From the NCBI GenBank assembly GCA_020853795.1, contig JADYYF010000075.1, positions 1 to 36,025 on the forward strand: a stretch of DNA of 36,025 bases. Reading direction: 5' to 3'. Of this stretch, positions 1 to 7,381 are shown piece by piece. The notes under the pieces were generated by a model. The model was not told the origin of the DNA. It did no database searches and saw only the letters and a list, made by a program, of their open reading frames with translations. Position numbers and translations under genes: made by a program. Each line of letters opens with the position of its first letter. Position 1 is the first letter of the stretch. The stretch comes from Candidatus Zixiibacteriota bacterium. Its GTDB lineage: Bacteria > Zixibacteria > MSB-5A5 > CAIYYT01.

Positions 1-173
1 ACCTGCTCCGTACCGCCATCAGCAAACTCGGCCTCTCGGCGCGCGCCTACGACCGCATCATCAAGGTCGCCCGCACCATCGCCGACCTCGAGGGCTGCGA
101 CAACATCACCGTCCCCCACATCTCCGAGGCGATCCAGTATCGCAGCCTCGACCGCAATCTCTGGATGGGGTGA
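1..173 (+). CDS. ComM/YifB-family AAA ATPase, C-terminal fragment
   Basis: The reading frame is open from base 3 to a TGA at 171-173 and gives the last 56 residues of a protein whose start lies outside the window. The fragment contains [20 protein letters not shown], then an aspartate-containing turn, then [13 protein letters not shown]. This is the typical C-terminal helical bundle (Mg-chelatase C-terminal domain) of YifB/ComM-type Mg-chelatase-like ATPases. In Gram-negative bacteria ComM acts as a hexameric helicase that aids branch migration during natural transformation. The Walker motifs are not visible here, so the call rests on this short terminal signature. A ComEC-like gene lies about 21 kb away, which fits but does not prove a transformation role. 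Confidence 0.75.
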   Translation, partial: LLRTAISKLGLSARAYDRIIKVARTIADLEGCDNITVPHISEAIQYRSLDRNLWMG

Positions 174-229
174 GTCTGCCGGCGTCGGGGCAGACCATGA
201 TCCGGCACCGAAAAAGGGCCTTGACCAGG

Positions 230-258
230 TTGATCGGGGCGATTAACCTTTATATAAG
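230..258 (+). promoter_or_regulatory. Putative sigma-70-type promoter for the FG-GAP/dockerin gene
   Basis: A -35-like TTGATC at 230-235 is followed, after exactly 17 bp, by TATAAG at 253-258 (five of six matches to TATAAT). The start codon is at 298 with GGGAGGG at 284-290 as ribosome binding site. The call rests on pattern only. Confidence 0.5.
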
Positions 259-297
259 GTGGAATAACAGGCACATATAGTCAGGGAGGGTTGAACT

Positions 298-2664
298 ATG
301 CCACAGGTGCTTCGTATCCTGCTCGGCGTATTTGTCCTTGTCGGATTGATTCTGGGAATTCCTCAAGTTGGCAATGCGTCCCCGGAAGTCGTCGCCGACG
401 CGGCAGCCTCAAAAGTCATCATGGACGATCTTTACACTTACGGGCAGTTCGGCACCGGCATTGGCACCGGCGAAATTGTCTGCGGCGACTTCGATCATGA
501 TGGAGACAACGAAGTCCTCTGCAACGCAATCTCGTATGCCGGAAATTACTGGTATATTTTCGAGTATCACAGCGCGAGCAACAACTACGAGATCAATCGA
601 CTTGGACCGGTCTATTCCAAGCGCATCGTACATCTCGTTGTTCGCGCCGGCGTTTCCGGTGAAGGCGATTTGATCTATGTCGGTCTGGAGAACGGCGAGG
701 TCATCGTGTACAATGCCGTGACGCTCCGCGAGATCGATCGCCTGATCACCCCTTCTTATGGACTCTCGCGAATGGCGATTGGAGACGCCGACAACGACGG
801 CAGCGACGAGTTGGTCGTCACCAGCAGCTTTTACGGCTATCCGAGCTCTGCATACACTTTCGTGTATGATCTGATCTCGCTCGATCTCGAGTTGCAGATT
901 GAATACGGTGGCTCTGACCTCGCGATCGCCAATGTCGATGTCGATGCCGACAATGAGCTTGTGCTCAGTTCCGGCTTCGTGCTGCAAGTGAATGGAGATG
1001 ACGTCGCAGTCGAGTGGGAGTATGCCCCTGGCTTCGGTGATCAGATCGGTCTGGCCGATATCGATGAAGACGATAAGGCGGAGATCGTCGGAAGCGCCGG
1101 TTGGTACTACATAACCAGCTACGACGTCGACCTCCAGTCTCCCGTGTGGCAGATCGCCGCGTATCTCGATGTAGCTGACATCCAATTGTACGATGTTGAG
1201 GGCGACGGCCAGATCGATTTGCTTGTTGGCGACGGCCAGTGGGGGAGCATTCATTGCTTCGAGACGCTGGATCCCAATCACGACGGTGTCCTGACCGAGA
1301 AGTGGAGCGTGGCTAACCCTGAACACGGTGTTACGGATGTCGGTGTCGGCGACAGCGACAATGACGGTGAATTGGAATTGCTTTGGGGGGCGGGTTACTC
1401 TTCGTCAGGACCTGACTACCTGTTTGTCCACGACTTGCCTTCGCTCGCCTTCCAATGGAAGAGCCAACCCATTGAAGGTCCCTTTCGGCAAATTGCCGCT
1501 GGGGACCTGAACGACGACGGACTCGAAGAGCTGGTGCTCCTTCCGGGAGAATTCAACTATGTCACTAACGGTGGGGAGTTCCTCGTCTACTATCCTGCTA
1601 CGCAAACGCTTGTACCGCATCCGCTGTCATACCCGGTGGTGGCTTGTCGGATAGCAAACGTAGACCAAGAACCGGCAGAGGAACTTTTGCTGACAATCGG
1701 CGGATGGCTGGGTCCAACGATACGGATATTGGACGGGACAAACTTTGCTATGGACCGGGAGATCCAGTTCACCTCGTTCGACGGCGTCGCCGTGGGAAAT
1801 CTGATCGCTCTGGACGCCGGAGATGTCGATGCTGACGGTGTGCTCGAACTGGTGGCAACCGACCGGAGCTACTTGTATCAGATCGATCTGCCTTCCGGCA
1901 GTATCGAGTGGCGGAGCATCCACCTGGAGGGATATGGTGACGTCGAATTGCATTTAACCCAATTTGATGACGATCCAGCCCAGGAAATCGTGCTCCTGGC
2001 AAACTCGCTTTACGTAATCGACGGTGCCTCTCATCAAATGTGGCAGTCCGCATTCTCCGAGTACAAGCTGATGGATTTGACGGATGTCGACGGCGACGAT
2101 CGCCCCGAGATCGCGGTGATTGAGACGCCCGGGACAATCACGGCGATCGACGGCGCGACCCATCTTGTGGATTGGAGTGGCAGCGGCTTTCCAACCACCT
2201 CACACACCCTCAAGTTCTTTGACTTTGATCTCGATGGCCTGAGTGATGTCTTGCTCGATCTCTCCGGCAGGCTCCAGATCTGGAACAACACCGCACAATT
2301 ACTCATGTGGGAATCCGAGCAGTTGGCAACGAATCTTTCCGTCTTTCAAGGCGTCGCGGTCGGCGACTTCGACAGCGACGGGCTCCCCGAAATCGGCGCC
2401 ACGATCAATCATCGATTTGATCACTTTGAAGTGTCGGCAATCAGGCCCTTGAGCTGCGGTGATGCCGATGGCGATGGGATCATCGCGATTGGCGACATTG
2501 TGTATCTGATCAACTTCCTGTACGTAGCCGGTGCTGCGCCCCACGATCCCACGGGTTCGGACGTGAACTGCGACGGCCGCTTGAATCTGACTGACGCCGT
2601 TTACCTGGTCAATTTCATATTCAGCGCCGGTAACACACCCTGCAGTAATTGCCCATCGCCATAG
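298..2664 (+). CDS. Secreted FG-GAP/VCBS-repeat beta-propeller protein with C-terminal dockerin-like domain
   Basis: A 788-residue exported protein. The N-terminus has a classic signal peptide: an Arg at residue 6, a hydrophobic core at about residues 7-22, and a likely cleavage after GNA near residue 27. The body holds about eleven FG-GAP-like calcium-binding turns of the form D-x-D-x-D-G-x-x-E-L, for example DFDHDGDNEV, DADNDGSDEL, DSDNDGELEL, DVDGDDRPEI and DFDSDGLPEI. This implies one or two beta-propellers. Residues from about 720 to the end form a pair of dockerin type I calcium loops (DADGDGIIAIGD and DVNCDGRLNLTD), each followed by a hydrophobic helix (YLINFLY, YLVNFIF). The specific ligand or partner is unknown. 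The start at 298 is well supported by GGGAGGG upstream. The minus-strand gene at 7382-9511 has the same signal-peptide, repeat and dockerin design. Confidence 0.85.
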   Translation: MPQVLRILLGVFVLVGLILGIPQVGNASPEVVADAAASKVIMDDLYTYGQFGTGIGTGEIVCGDFDHDGDNEVLCNAISYAGNYWYIFEYHSASNNYEINRLGPVYSKRIVHLVVRAGVSGEGDLIYVGLENGEVIVYNAVTLREIDRLITPSYGLSRMAIGDADNDGSDELVVTSSFYGYPSSAYTFVYDLISLDLELQIEYGGSDLAIANVDVDADNELVLSSGFVLQVNGDDVAVEWEYAPGFGDQIGLADIDEDDKAEIVGSAGWYYITSYDVDLQSPVWQIAAYLDVADIQLYDVEGDGQIDLLVGDGQWGSIHCFETLDPNHDGVLTEKWSVANPEHGVTDVGVGDSDNDGELELLWGAGYSSSGPDYLFVHDLPSLAFQWKSQPIEGPFRQIAAGDLNDDGLEELVLLPGEFNYVTNGGEFLVYYPATQTLVPHPLSYPVVACRIANVDQEPAEELLLTIGGWLGPTIRILDGTNFAMDREIQFTSFDGVAVGNLIALDAGDVDADGVLELVATDRSYLYQIDLPSGSIEWRSIHLEGYGDVELHLTQFDDDPAQEIVLLANSLYVIDGASHQMWQSAFSEYKLMDLTDVDGDDRPEIAVIETPGTITAIDGATHLVDWSGSGFPTTSHTLKFFDFDLDGLSDVLLDLSGRLQIWNNTAQLLMWESEQLATNLSVFQGVAVGDFDSDGLPEIGATINHRFDHFEVSAIRPLSCGDADGDGIIAIGDIVYLINFLYVAGAAPHDPTGSDVNCDGRLNLTDAVYLVNFIFSAGNTPCSNCPSP

Positions 2665-2709
2665 CTGGCCCGTTTCGCATATCTACATGCCCGCCAGGCG
2701 CCCACCTCT

Positions 2710-2765
2710 GCGGGAATGACGCTCTCTCCCCTCTCCCTTTGGGAGAGGAGTCGGGGGTGAGGGCT
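2710..2765. repeat. Composite B-A palindromic repeat (copy 1)
   Basis: GCGGGAATGACGCT (family B right arm, 2710-2723) runs into family A: CCCTCTCCC, TTT, GGGAGAGG, then a right tail CGGGGGTGAGGGCT ending at 2765. The A part forms a short hairpin. The same composite occurs at 4860-4928. It lies in the gap between two secreted-protein genes. Confidence 0.75.
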
Positions 2766-2850
2766 GGGCAGTTTCAATTATCTCGCACTTACTTGAACGA
2801 TTTCCACCCTTGCCGCGTAACAATGAGTGATGTTTCTTCAGGGACGACGC

Positions 2851-4563
2851 ATGAAATCAATCTTTCGCGCTAATATCTCGATCAAGGCCAGCCTGCTTGC
2901 CGCGATCTTCGGACTTGTCGCTGTCTTGATTCTCACGAACGACAGCCTGCGCAGCCAATCCAAAATCCGCATCCCGAAGACCATGTTGACTGAAGACTCC
3001 GTCAAGGTCTGGGTACTCTTCACCGACAAGGGCGAGACCACTGCGACACCGTCCCGCAAGGCCGCTATCTCGTCTGCTGCGATCCAGCGGCGTGACCTGC
3101 GCGGCACGAACGCCGCCACTGATGTTCTCGACCGCGAGGTCAGCCGCGTTTACATCGACCAGGTGCGCGCCCATGCTTTGCGCATCGTTCACCCGTCCCG
3201 CTGGCTGAACGCCGTCAGCGCCTATGTTACCCCGGCGCAACTGGATGACATCGCGCAACTCGATTGCGTGTCCGAGATCCGTCCCGTCGCCCGTTTCACC
3301 CGACCGGAGGAACCGATTTCTCCGGTGAGCGCGGAACTCCTTCGCCCGACAATTCCGTATCCGACCTTTTACGGCCCGTCCTACGCCCAGTTGAACTTGA
3401 TTCAAGTCCCGCTCCTTCACGATCTCGGTTACACCGGCGTAGGCATCCGCATTCTCATCCTCGACACCGGCTTCAATACCGAGCACACGGCGTTTCTTGC
3501 CACCGATATCGAAGCCACTTGGGATTTCATCAACAACGATGAAGATGTCATCGATGCCGCTTCAGCGAGCGACGGCCAGCAGGCGCACGGCACGGCCACC
3601 CTCTCGTTGATCGGTGCTGCGGAAGAAGAGAAGGCGATCGGCGCAGCGTACGAGGCCACTTTTCTGCTGGCCAAGACCGAGGTCTATGGCAGTGAGACCG
3701 CCATCGAGGAGGACAACTGGGTGGCCGGTATTGAGTGGGGCGAGTCGCTCGGCGCCGATGTTGCCTCCAGCTCGCTGGGTTATGTCGACTGGTACGAGTA
3801 CGCCGACCTTGACGGCAACACCGCCCTCTGCACGCAGGCCGCCGATATCGCCGCCTCGCTCGGCGTGATCGTCGTCAATGCCATCGGCAACGGCCAGCGG
3901 CTGTCGACATTCCCGACCTTGATCGCACCCTCCGATGGCGACAGCGTCATCGCCGTCGGCGCCGTCTCAAACGGCGGTGATATTGCGTTCTTCTCTTCCA
4001 ACGGTCCCACCGCCGATGGCCGCATCAAGCCCGATGTTTGCGCGCAGGGCACCAGCAACTACATCGCCAGTCACGTGGGCGGCTACGGCCTGGGGCAGGG
4101 AACTTCCTATTCCACGCCGCTGGTCGCCGGCGCCGTCGCACTCCTTCTGCAGGCACATCCCGAGTGGAAATTCGGCAACCTCTATCGTGCTCTGACTCTC
4201 ACCGCCACGCGTGCCGCTGCTCCTGACAATGTCTACGGCTACGGCATTGTCCGCGCACTCGAGGCACTCAACTACGATGGTTCCGCCCCCAAATTCATCA
4301 AGGGTGTAACTGCCTATCCGAACCCCTTCGATGATTTCGTTGAATTCGACTTCGAGAGCCCGCCGGCCGGCACGGTCGAAATCCGCATCTACACGGTTGC
4401 CGGCGAGAAAGTCGCCACCTTGACCCGCCCGGCCTCCGATCCGTTGCCGCTCAAATGGCAAGGCCGCAACGATTCCGGCGAGGAGGCCGCTCCCGGAATC
4501 TACATCGCCTACATCTCCGCCCCCGGCCTCTCCGAAACCCGGAAGATCTTCAAGACTCGCTGA
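2851..4563 (+). CDS. Secreted subtilisin-like serine protease (S8) with C-terminal FlgD/T9SS-like domain
   Basis: A 570-residue exported subtilase. I chose the ATG at 2851 because AGGGA sits about 6 bases upstream; an in-frame GTG at 2827 is possible but weaker. Residues 1-36 form a signal peptide or membrane anchor. A prodomain follows, with VWVLFTDKG and a basic RR-containing segment typical of secreted FCB-group subtilases. The catalytic triad is visible: Asp in ILDTGF (about residue 205), His in AHGTATLS (about 246) and Ser in GTSYSTP (about 419). The oxyanion Asn lies in NAIGNG (about 347). The last 85 residues start with AYPNPF and contain IYTVAGEKV and a W-x-G-x-N-D-x-G turn followed by PGIYI. 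This matches FlgD Ig-like and type IX secretion C-terminal domains. Whether it is a real sorting signal here is unknown, since no T9SS genes are in the window. Confidence 0.88.
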   Translation: MKSIFRANISIKASLLAAIFGLVAVLILTNDSLRSQSKIRIPKTMLTEDSVKVWVLFTDKGETTATPSRKAAISSAAIQRRDLRGTNAATDVLDREVSRVYIDQVRAHALRIVHPSRWLNAVSAYVTPAQLDDIAQLDCVSEIRPVARFTRPEEPISPVSAELLRPTIPYPTFYGPSYAQLNLIQVPLLHDLGYTGVGIRILILDTGFNTEHTAFLATDIEATWDFINNDEDVIDAASASDGQQAHGTATLSLIGAAEEEKAIGAAYEATFLLAKTEVYGSETAIEEDNWVAGIEWGESLGADVASSSLGYVDWYEYADLDGNTALCTQAADIAASLGVIVVNAIGNGQRLSTFPTLIAPSDGDSVIAVGAVSNGGDIAFFSSNGPTADGRIKPDVCAQGTSNYIASHVGGYGLGQGTSYSTPLVAGAVALLLQAHPEWKFGNLYRALTLTATRAAAPDNVYGYGIVRALEALNYDGSAPKFIKGVTAYPNPFDDFVEFDFESPPAGTVEIRIYTVAGEKVATLTRPASDPLPLKWQGRNDSGEEAAPGIYIAYISAPGLSETRKIFKTR

Positions 4564-4859
4564 TCTGCCGTCGAACCTTGTCAATTCTACATGAAGTAAC
4601 TCGACTGTAGTTCCGTCTTCAGTCGGACTTTCTCGACGCCGTCAGGAATCCGCTAACTCGCGCCATCAGGATCCCTTCCTACAAGCGTCGAGGCAGGTCT
4701 TGATCCCGCGCATCACCACGATCGCCACATCCCCTCGCTCTCCCGCGCGGGATTGTGACCTGCCGCCCACTTGACCACCGACGGCCACGAATCTTTGACG
4801 TCCCCGCTCTACCTGCCAATAAGAGATCCCCATTAGCAAAGAGCTCTTCATTCACGCTG

Positions 4860-4928
4860 GATTCCCGCCTCCGCGGGAATGACGCTTCCTCCCCTCTCCT
4901 CCTGGGAGAGGGGCCGGGGGTGAGGGCT
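4860..4928. repeat. Composite B-A palindromic repeat (copy 2)
   Basis: The family B palindrome GATTCCCGC, CTCC, GCGGGAAT (4860-4880) is followed by GACGCT and family A: CCCCTCTCC, TCCT, GGGAGAGGGG, then a right tail CGGGGGTGAGGGCT ending at 4928. From 4873 on it closely matches 2710-2765. Confidence 0.8.
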
Positions 4929-5035
4929 GCTTGCGCACCATCGACCGCGACATCCACCGCCCCCGCCGGCCCGATTCCCCCGTAGGTCGGGGGTGAGCGC
5001 GCGCCCCCCCTTGTGAAATCCGTCACATTTTCGAT

Positions 5036-5064
5036 TTGACTTGATAAATCCACTCTTGTATTCT
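5036..5064 (+). promoter_or_regulatory. Putative sigma-70-type promoter for sucCD
   Basis: TTGACT (5036-5041, five of six matches) is separated by 17 bp from TATTCT (5059-5064, four of six). The sucC start is 62 bases further on, preceded by TGTGAGGAG at 5113-5121. Pattern evidence only. Confidence 0.55.
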
Positions 5065-5126
5065 TCCCTCCGTGGACGCGGCCAATTCCCGCGTCCTCGC
5101 ATTTTACTGCTTTGTGAGGAGTCCAC

Positions 5127-6317
5127 ATGCGCCTTTACGAGTATGAGGCCAAAGAGTTGTTCGCCAAGTTTAGGATCCCGATCAGCGCCGGCAAACTTGC
5201 CCAAACCCCCGCTGATACCGTCAAACTGGCCACCGAAATCGGCTACCCGCGCGTTCTGAAATCGCAGGTTCTCACCGGCGGCCGCGGCAAGGCCGGCGGG
5301 ATCAAGATCGTCAATTCCGAATCCGAGGCGAAAGCCGCCGCCGACGCTTTGTTCAAGCTGACCATCAAAGGCTTTCCGGTCACTCGCGTTCTCGTCGATG
5401 AGAAGCTGAATATCACCCAGGAATACTACCTCGGCGTCACCATCGACCGCGCCAACTACAAGCTGGTCATGATCGCCTGCGCCGAGGGCGGCGTCGACAT
5501 CGAAGAGACCGCGGCCAAGTCGCCGGAGAAGATCCTCAAGCTCGCCTTCGACATCGATGACGACTTCATGTCGTTCCATGCCATCAAGGTCGGTCACTTC
5601 CTCGGCTTCCAAGGTGACCAGCTCAAGGCGTTCATCCCGATCGCGCGCGGCTTGTACAGCTTCTTTGTCAAGTATGACGCCAAGCTCGCCGAAATCAACC
5701 CGCTCGTGCGCACCGCCGACGGCAAACTCATTGCCGCCGATGCTCGCGTATCCCTCGATGACGACTCGCTCTTCCGCCACAAGGATCTGCAGGACATGGG
5801 CATCGAGAAGCGCCATGAAGAGGGCGAAATGACCCCCCGCGAACAACAGGCCCAAGCCTGGGAAATTCCTTATCTCGACCTCGACGGCGATATCGGCATG
5901 TTCCCCGGCGGCGCCGGTTTCGGCATCATGGGTAACGATTTCATCCAATACTACGGCGGCAAACCGGCCAACTTCATGGATTCCGGCGGTGGCCCGACAC
6001 CCGAACGTCTCGCCAAGATGCTGATCCTACTCGACGAAAACCCGCAGGTAAAGGCCATCTTCGGCGCCCGCTTCGGCGGCATCAGCCGCTGCGACGACTT
6101 CGCCAAGGGCGTGCTGATGTTCCTCAAGGACCACGGCCTTTCCAAACCGATGGTGATGCGCTTCACCGGCAACATGTGGAAGGAAGGGATGCAGATCTTC
6201 GCCGACGCCAAACAGGAAAATCCCAAGCTCTTCGAGAAAATCGAATACCACGGTATCGAAACGCCGATCGAGGAAATCGCCAAACGGGCCGTCGAACTCG
6301 CGCGGGAGGTGAAGTAA
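5127..6317 (+). CDS. sucC: Succinate-CoA ligase (ADP-forming) subunit beta
   Basis: The beta subunit of succinyl-CoA synthetase converts succinyl-CoA to succinate with substrate-level ATP (or GTP) formation in the TCA cycle. The protein has 396 residues, close to the usual 385-400. It opens with the family signature MRLYEYEAKELF. The ATP-grasp glycine-rich segment GGRGKAGGIK lies at residues 51-60, the metal-binding AEINPLV at 188-194, and the C-terminal ligase domain has SGGGPTPERLAKM. The start is fixed by GAGGAG at 5116-5121 upstream. sucD begins one base after the stop codon, so the two subunits are almost certainly co-transcribed and translationally coupled. Confidence 0.96.
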   Translation: MRLYEYEAKELFAKFRIPISAGKLAQTPADTVKLATEIGYPRVLKSQVLTGGRGKAGGIKIVNSESEAKAAADALFKLTIKGFPVTRVLVDEKLNITQEYYLGVTIDRANYKLVMIACAEGGVDIEETAAKSPEKILKLAFDIDDDFMSFHAIKVGHFLGFQGDQLKAFIPIARGLYSFFVKYDAKLAEINPLVRTADGKLIAADARVSLDDDSLFRHKDLQDMGIEKRHEEGEMTPREQQAQAWEIPYLDLDGDIGMFPGGAGFGIMGNDFIQYYGGKPANFMDSGGGPTPERLAKMLILLDENPQVKAIFGARFGGISRCDDFAKGVLMFLKDHGLSKPMVMRFTGNMWKEGMQIFADAKQENPKLFEKIEYHGIETPIEEIAKRAVELAREVK

Positions 6318-6318
6318 C

Positions 6319-7185
6319 ATGGCAATCCTGGCTGACAAGAAATCGCGCGTGATCGTGCAGGGCATCACTGGCGGCGCCGGCTCATTCCACTGCAAGCGCA
6401 TGAAAGCCTACGGCACCAACATTGTCGCCGGCACCTCGCCCGGCAAGGGCGGCTCGAATGTCGAAGGCGTTCCCGTTTACGATACCGTCGAGGAGTGCGT
6501 CAAGCAGCAGGGCGCGGACACTTCCGTGATCTTCCTGCCGGCGCAATTCGTCAAAGAGGCCGCGATTGAGGCCATCTACGCCGGCATCAAATTCATCGTC
6601 GTCGTGCCGGAGCATATCCCGATTCTCGACATGATGAAGGTGCGCAAAGAGGCCCTCAAATTCGGCGCGACCGTTCTCGGCGGCAACACCGCCGGCATCA
6701 TCACCCCCGGACAGGCCAATCTCGGCATCATGCCCGATATCGCTTTCAGACCCGGCCGCGTCGGCACGGTGAGCCGTTCCGGCTCGCTCACTTATTACAT
6801 CGCCGACACGCTCACCCGCGAAGGTTACGGCGAGACTACCTGCGTCGGTCTCGGCGGCGACCCCGTGCTCGGTTCGACCTTTGATGAAATCCTCTGGAAG
6901 TTCGAGCAGGACCCTGAGACCAAGGCGGTCGTCATGGCCGGTGAGATCGGCGGCGTTTACGAAGAGCGCGCCAAAGACACGATCAGCAAGATGAAGAAGC
7001 CGGTGGTCGTCATGATCGGCGGCGTCTTCGCGCCTCCCGGCAAGCGCATGGGCCATGCCGGCGCGATCGTCGAAGGCAATATGGGTACCGCGGAATCAAA
7101 ACTGAAGGTCCTGGAAAGTGCCGGCGCCCACCGCGCCAAAACCTTCCTCGACATCCCGCGCATCCTGAAGTCGCTGGGAGTATAG
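6319..7185 (+). CDS. sucD: Succinate-CoA ligase subunit alpha
   Basis: The alpha subunit carries the CoA-binding Rossmann domain and the phosphorylated histidine of succinyl-CoA synthetase. It has 288 residues, the normal length. The N-terminus has [14 protein letters not shown] and later GTSPGKGG (CoA site). The active-site histidine is in [12 protein letters not shown] at residue 246, the same number as in E. coli Suc[15 protein letters not shown] and [13 protein letters not shown] are further family signatures. It is coupled to sucC with a 1-bp gap, and GGGAGG lies just before the sucC stop. Downstream come four hairpins in convergence with the minus-strand gene ending at 7382. Confidence 0.96.
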   Translation: MAILADKKSRVIVQGITGGAGSFHCKRMKAYGTNIVAGTSPGKGGSNVEGVPVYDTVEECVKQQGADTSVIFLPAQFVKEAAIEAIYAGIKFIVVVPEHIPILDMMKVRKEALKFGATVLGGNTAGIITPGQANLGIMPDIAFRPGRVGTVSRSGSLTYYIADTLTREGYGETTCVGLGGDPVLGSTFDEILWKFEQDPETKAVVMAGEIGGVYEERAKDTISKMKKPVVVMIGGVFAPPGKRMGHAGAIVEGNMGTAESKLKVLESAGAHRAKTFLDIPRILKSLGV

Positions 7186-7204
7186 GGAGAACAGCCGAAG
7201 TCGT

Positions 7205-7226
7205 GATTCCCGCGCAAGCGGGAATC
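7205..7226. repeat. Family B palindrome
   Basis: GATTCCCGC (7205-7213), loop GCAA, GCGGGAATC (7218-7226): a perfect 9-bp stem with a 4-base loop. It is the same family as 4860-4880 and 11890-11908. Confidence 0.75.
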
Positions 7227-7237
7227 CAGCTTCCGGC

Positions 7238-7263
7238 GCCGTCAGGAATCTATTCCTGACGGC
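7238..7263. repeat. Family D perfect palindrome
   Basis: GCCGTCAGGAAT (7238-7249), CT, ATTCCTGACGGC (7252-7263): 12-bp perfect arms. A half copy of the same unit lies at 4638-4653. Confidence 0.75.
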
Positions 7264-7277
7264 CAGACACACTGGAG

Positions 7278-7300
7278 GTCAGGATCCCCGCGATCCTGAC
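7278..7300. repeat. Hairpin related to family D
   Basis: GTCAGGATC (7278-7286), CCCGC, GATCCTGAC (7292-7300): a perfect 9-bp stem with a 5-base loop. Its GTCAGGA core resembles family D. Confidence 0.65.
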
Positions 7301-7328
7301 GCAAGACCAAGATCCCGCCCAAAACAAC

Positions 7329-7354
7329 GATGCCCCGTCATCTGACGGGGCATC
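7329..7354 (-). terminator. Rho-independent terminator, probably serving the minus-strand LVIVD gene
   Basis: GATGCCCCGTCA (7329-7340), TC, TGACGGGGCATC (7343-7354): 12-bp perfect arms. Read on the minus strand, the stem is followed by GTTGTTTT, a moderate T-tract, just past the stop of the gene ending at 7382. On the plus strand it could also stop sucCD transcripts, but no T-tract follows there. Confidence 0.7.
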
Positions 7355-7381
7355 GCCATTATCTTGAACTCGCCGTCGCTT

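Larger units (their letters stand above)
4564..5126. other. Gene-free stretch made of repeat fragments plus the sucCD promoter
   Basis: No convincing coding sequence on either strand. It holds a family E palindrome (TGTAGTTCCGTCTTCAGTCGGA-like, 4606-4627), a family D half copy (GCCGTCAGGAATCCGC, 4638-4653), a composite B-A repeat (4860-4928), a right-tail remnant of family A (TCGGGGGTGAG near 4987) and the putative sucC promoter (5036-5064). Confidence 0.6.

Noticed and set aside
4848-5948. 366-codon minus-strand frame over the sucC promoter and gene
   Set aside because: It crosses repeats and the start of sucC and shows no family motif.
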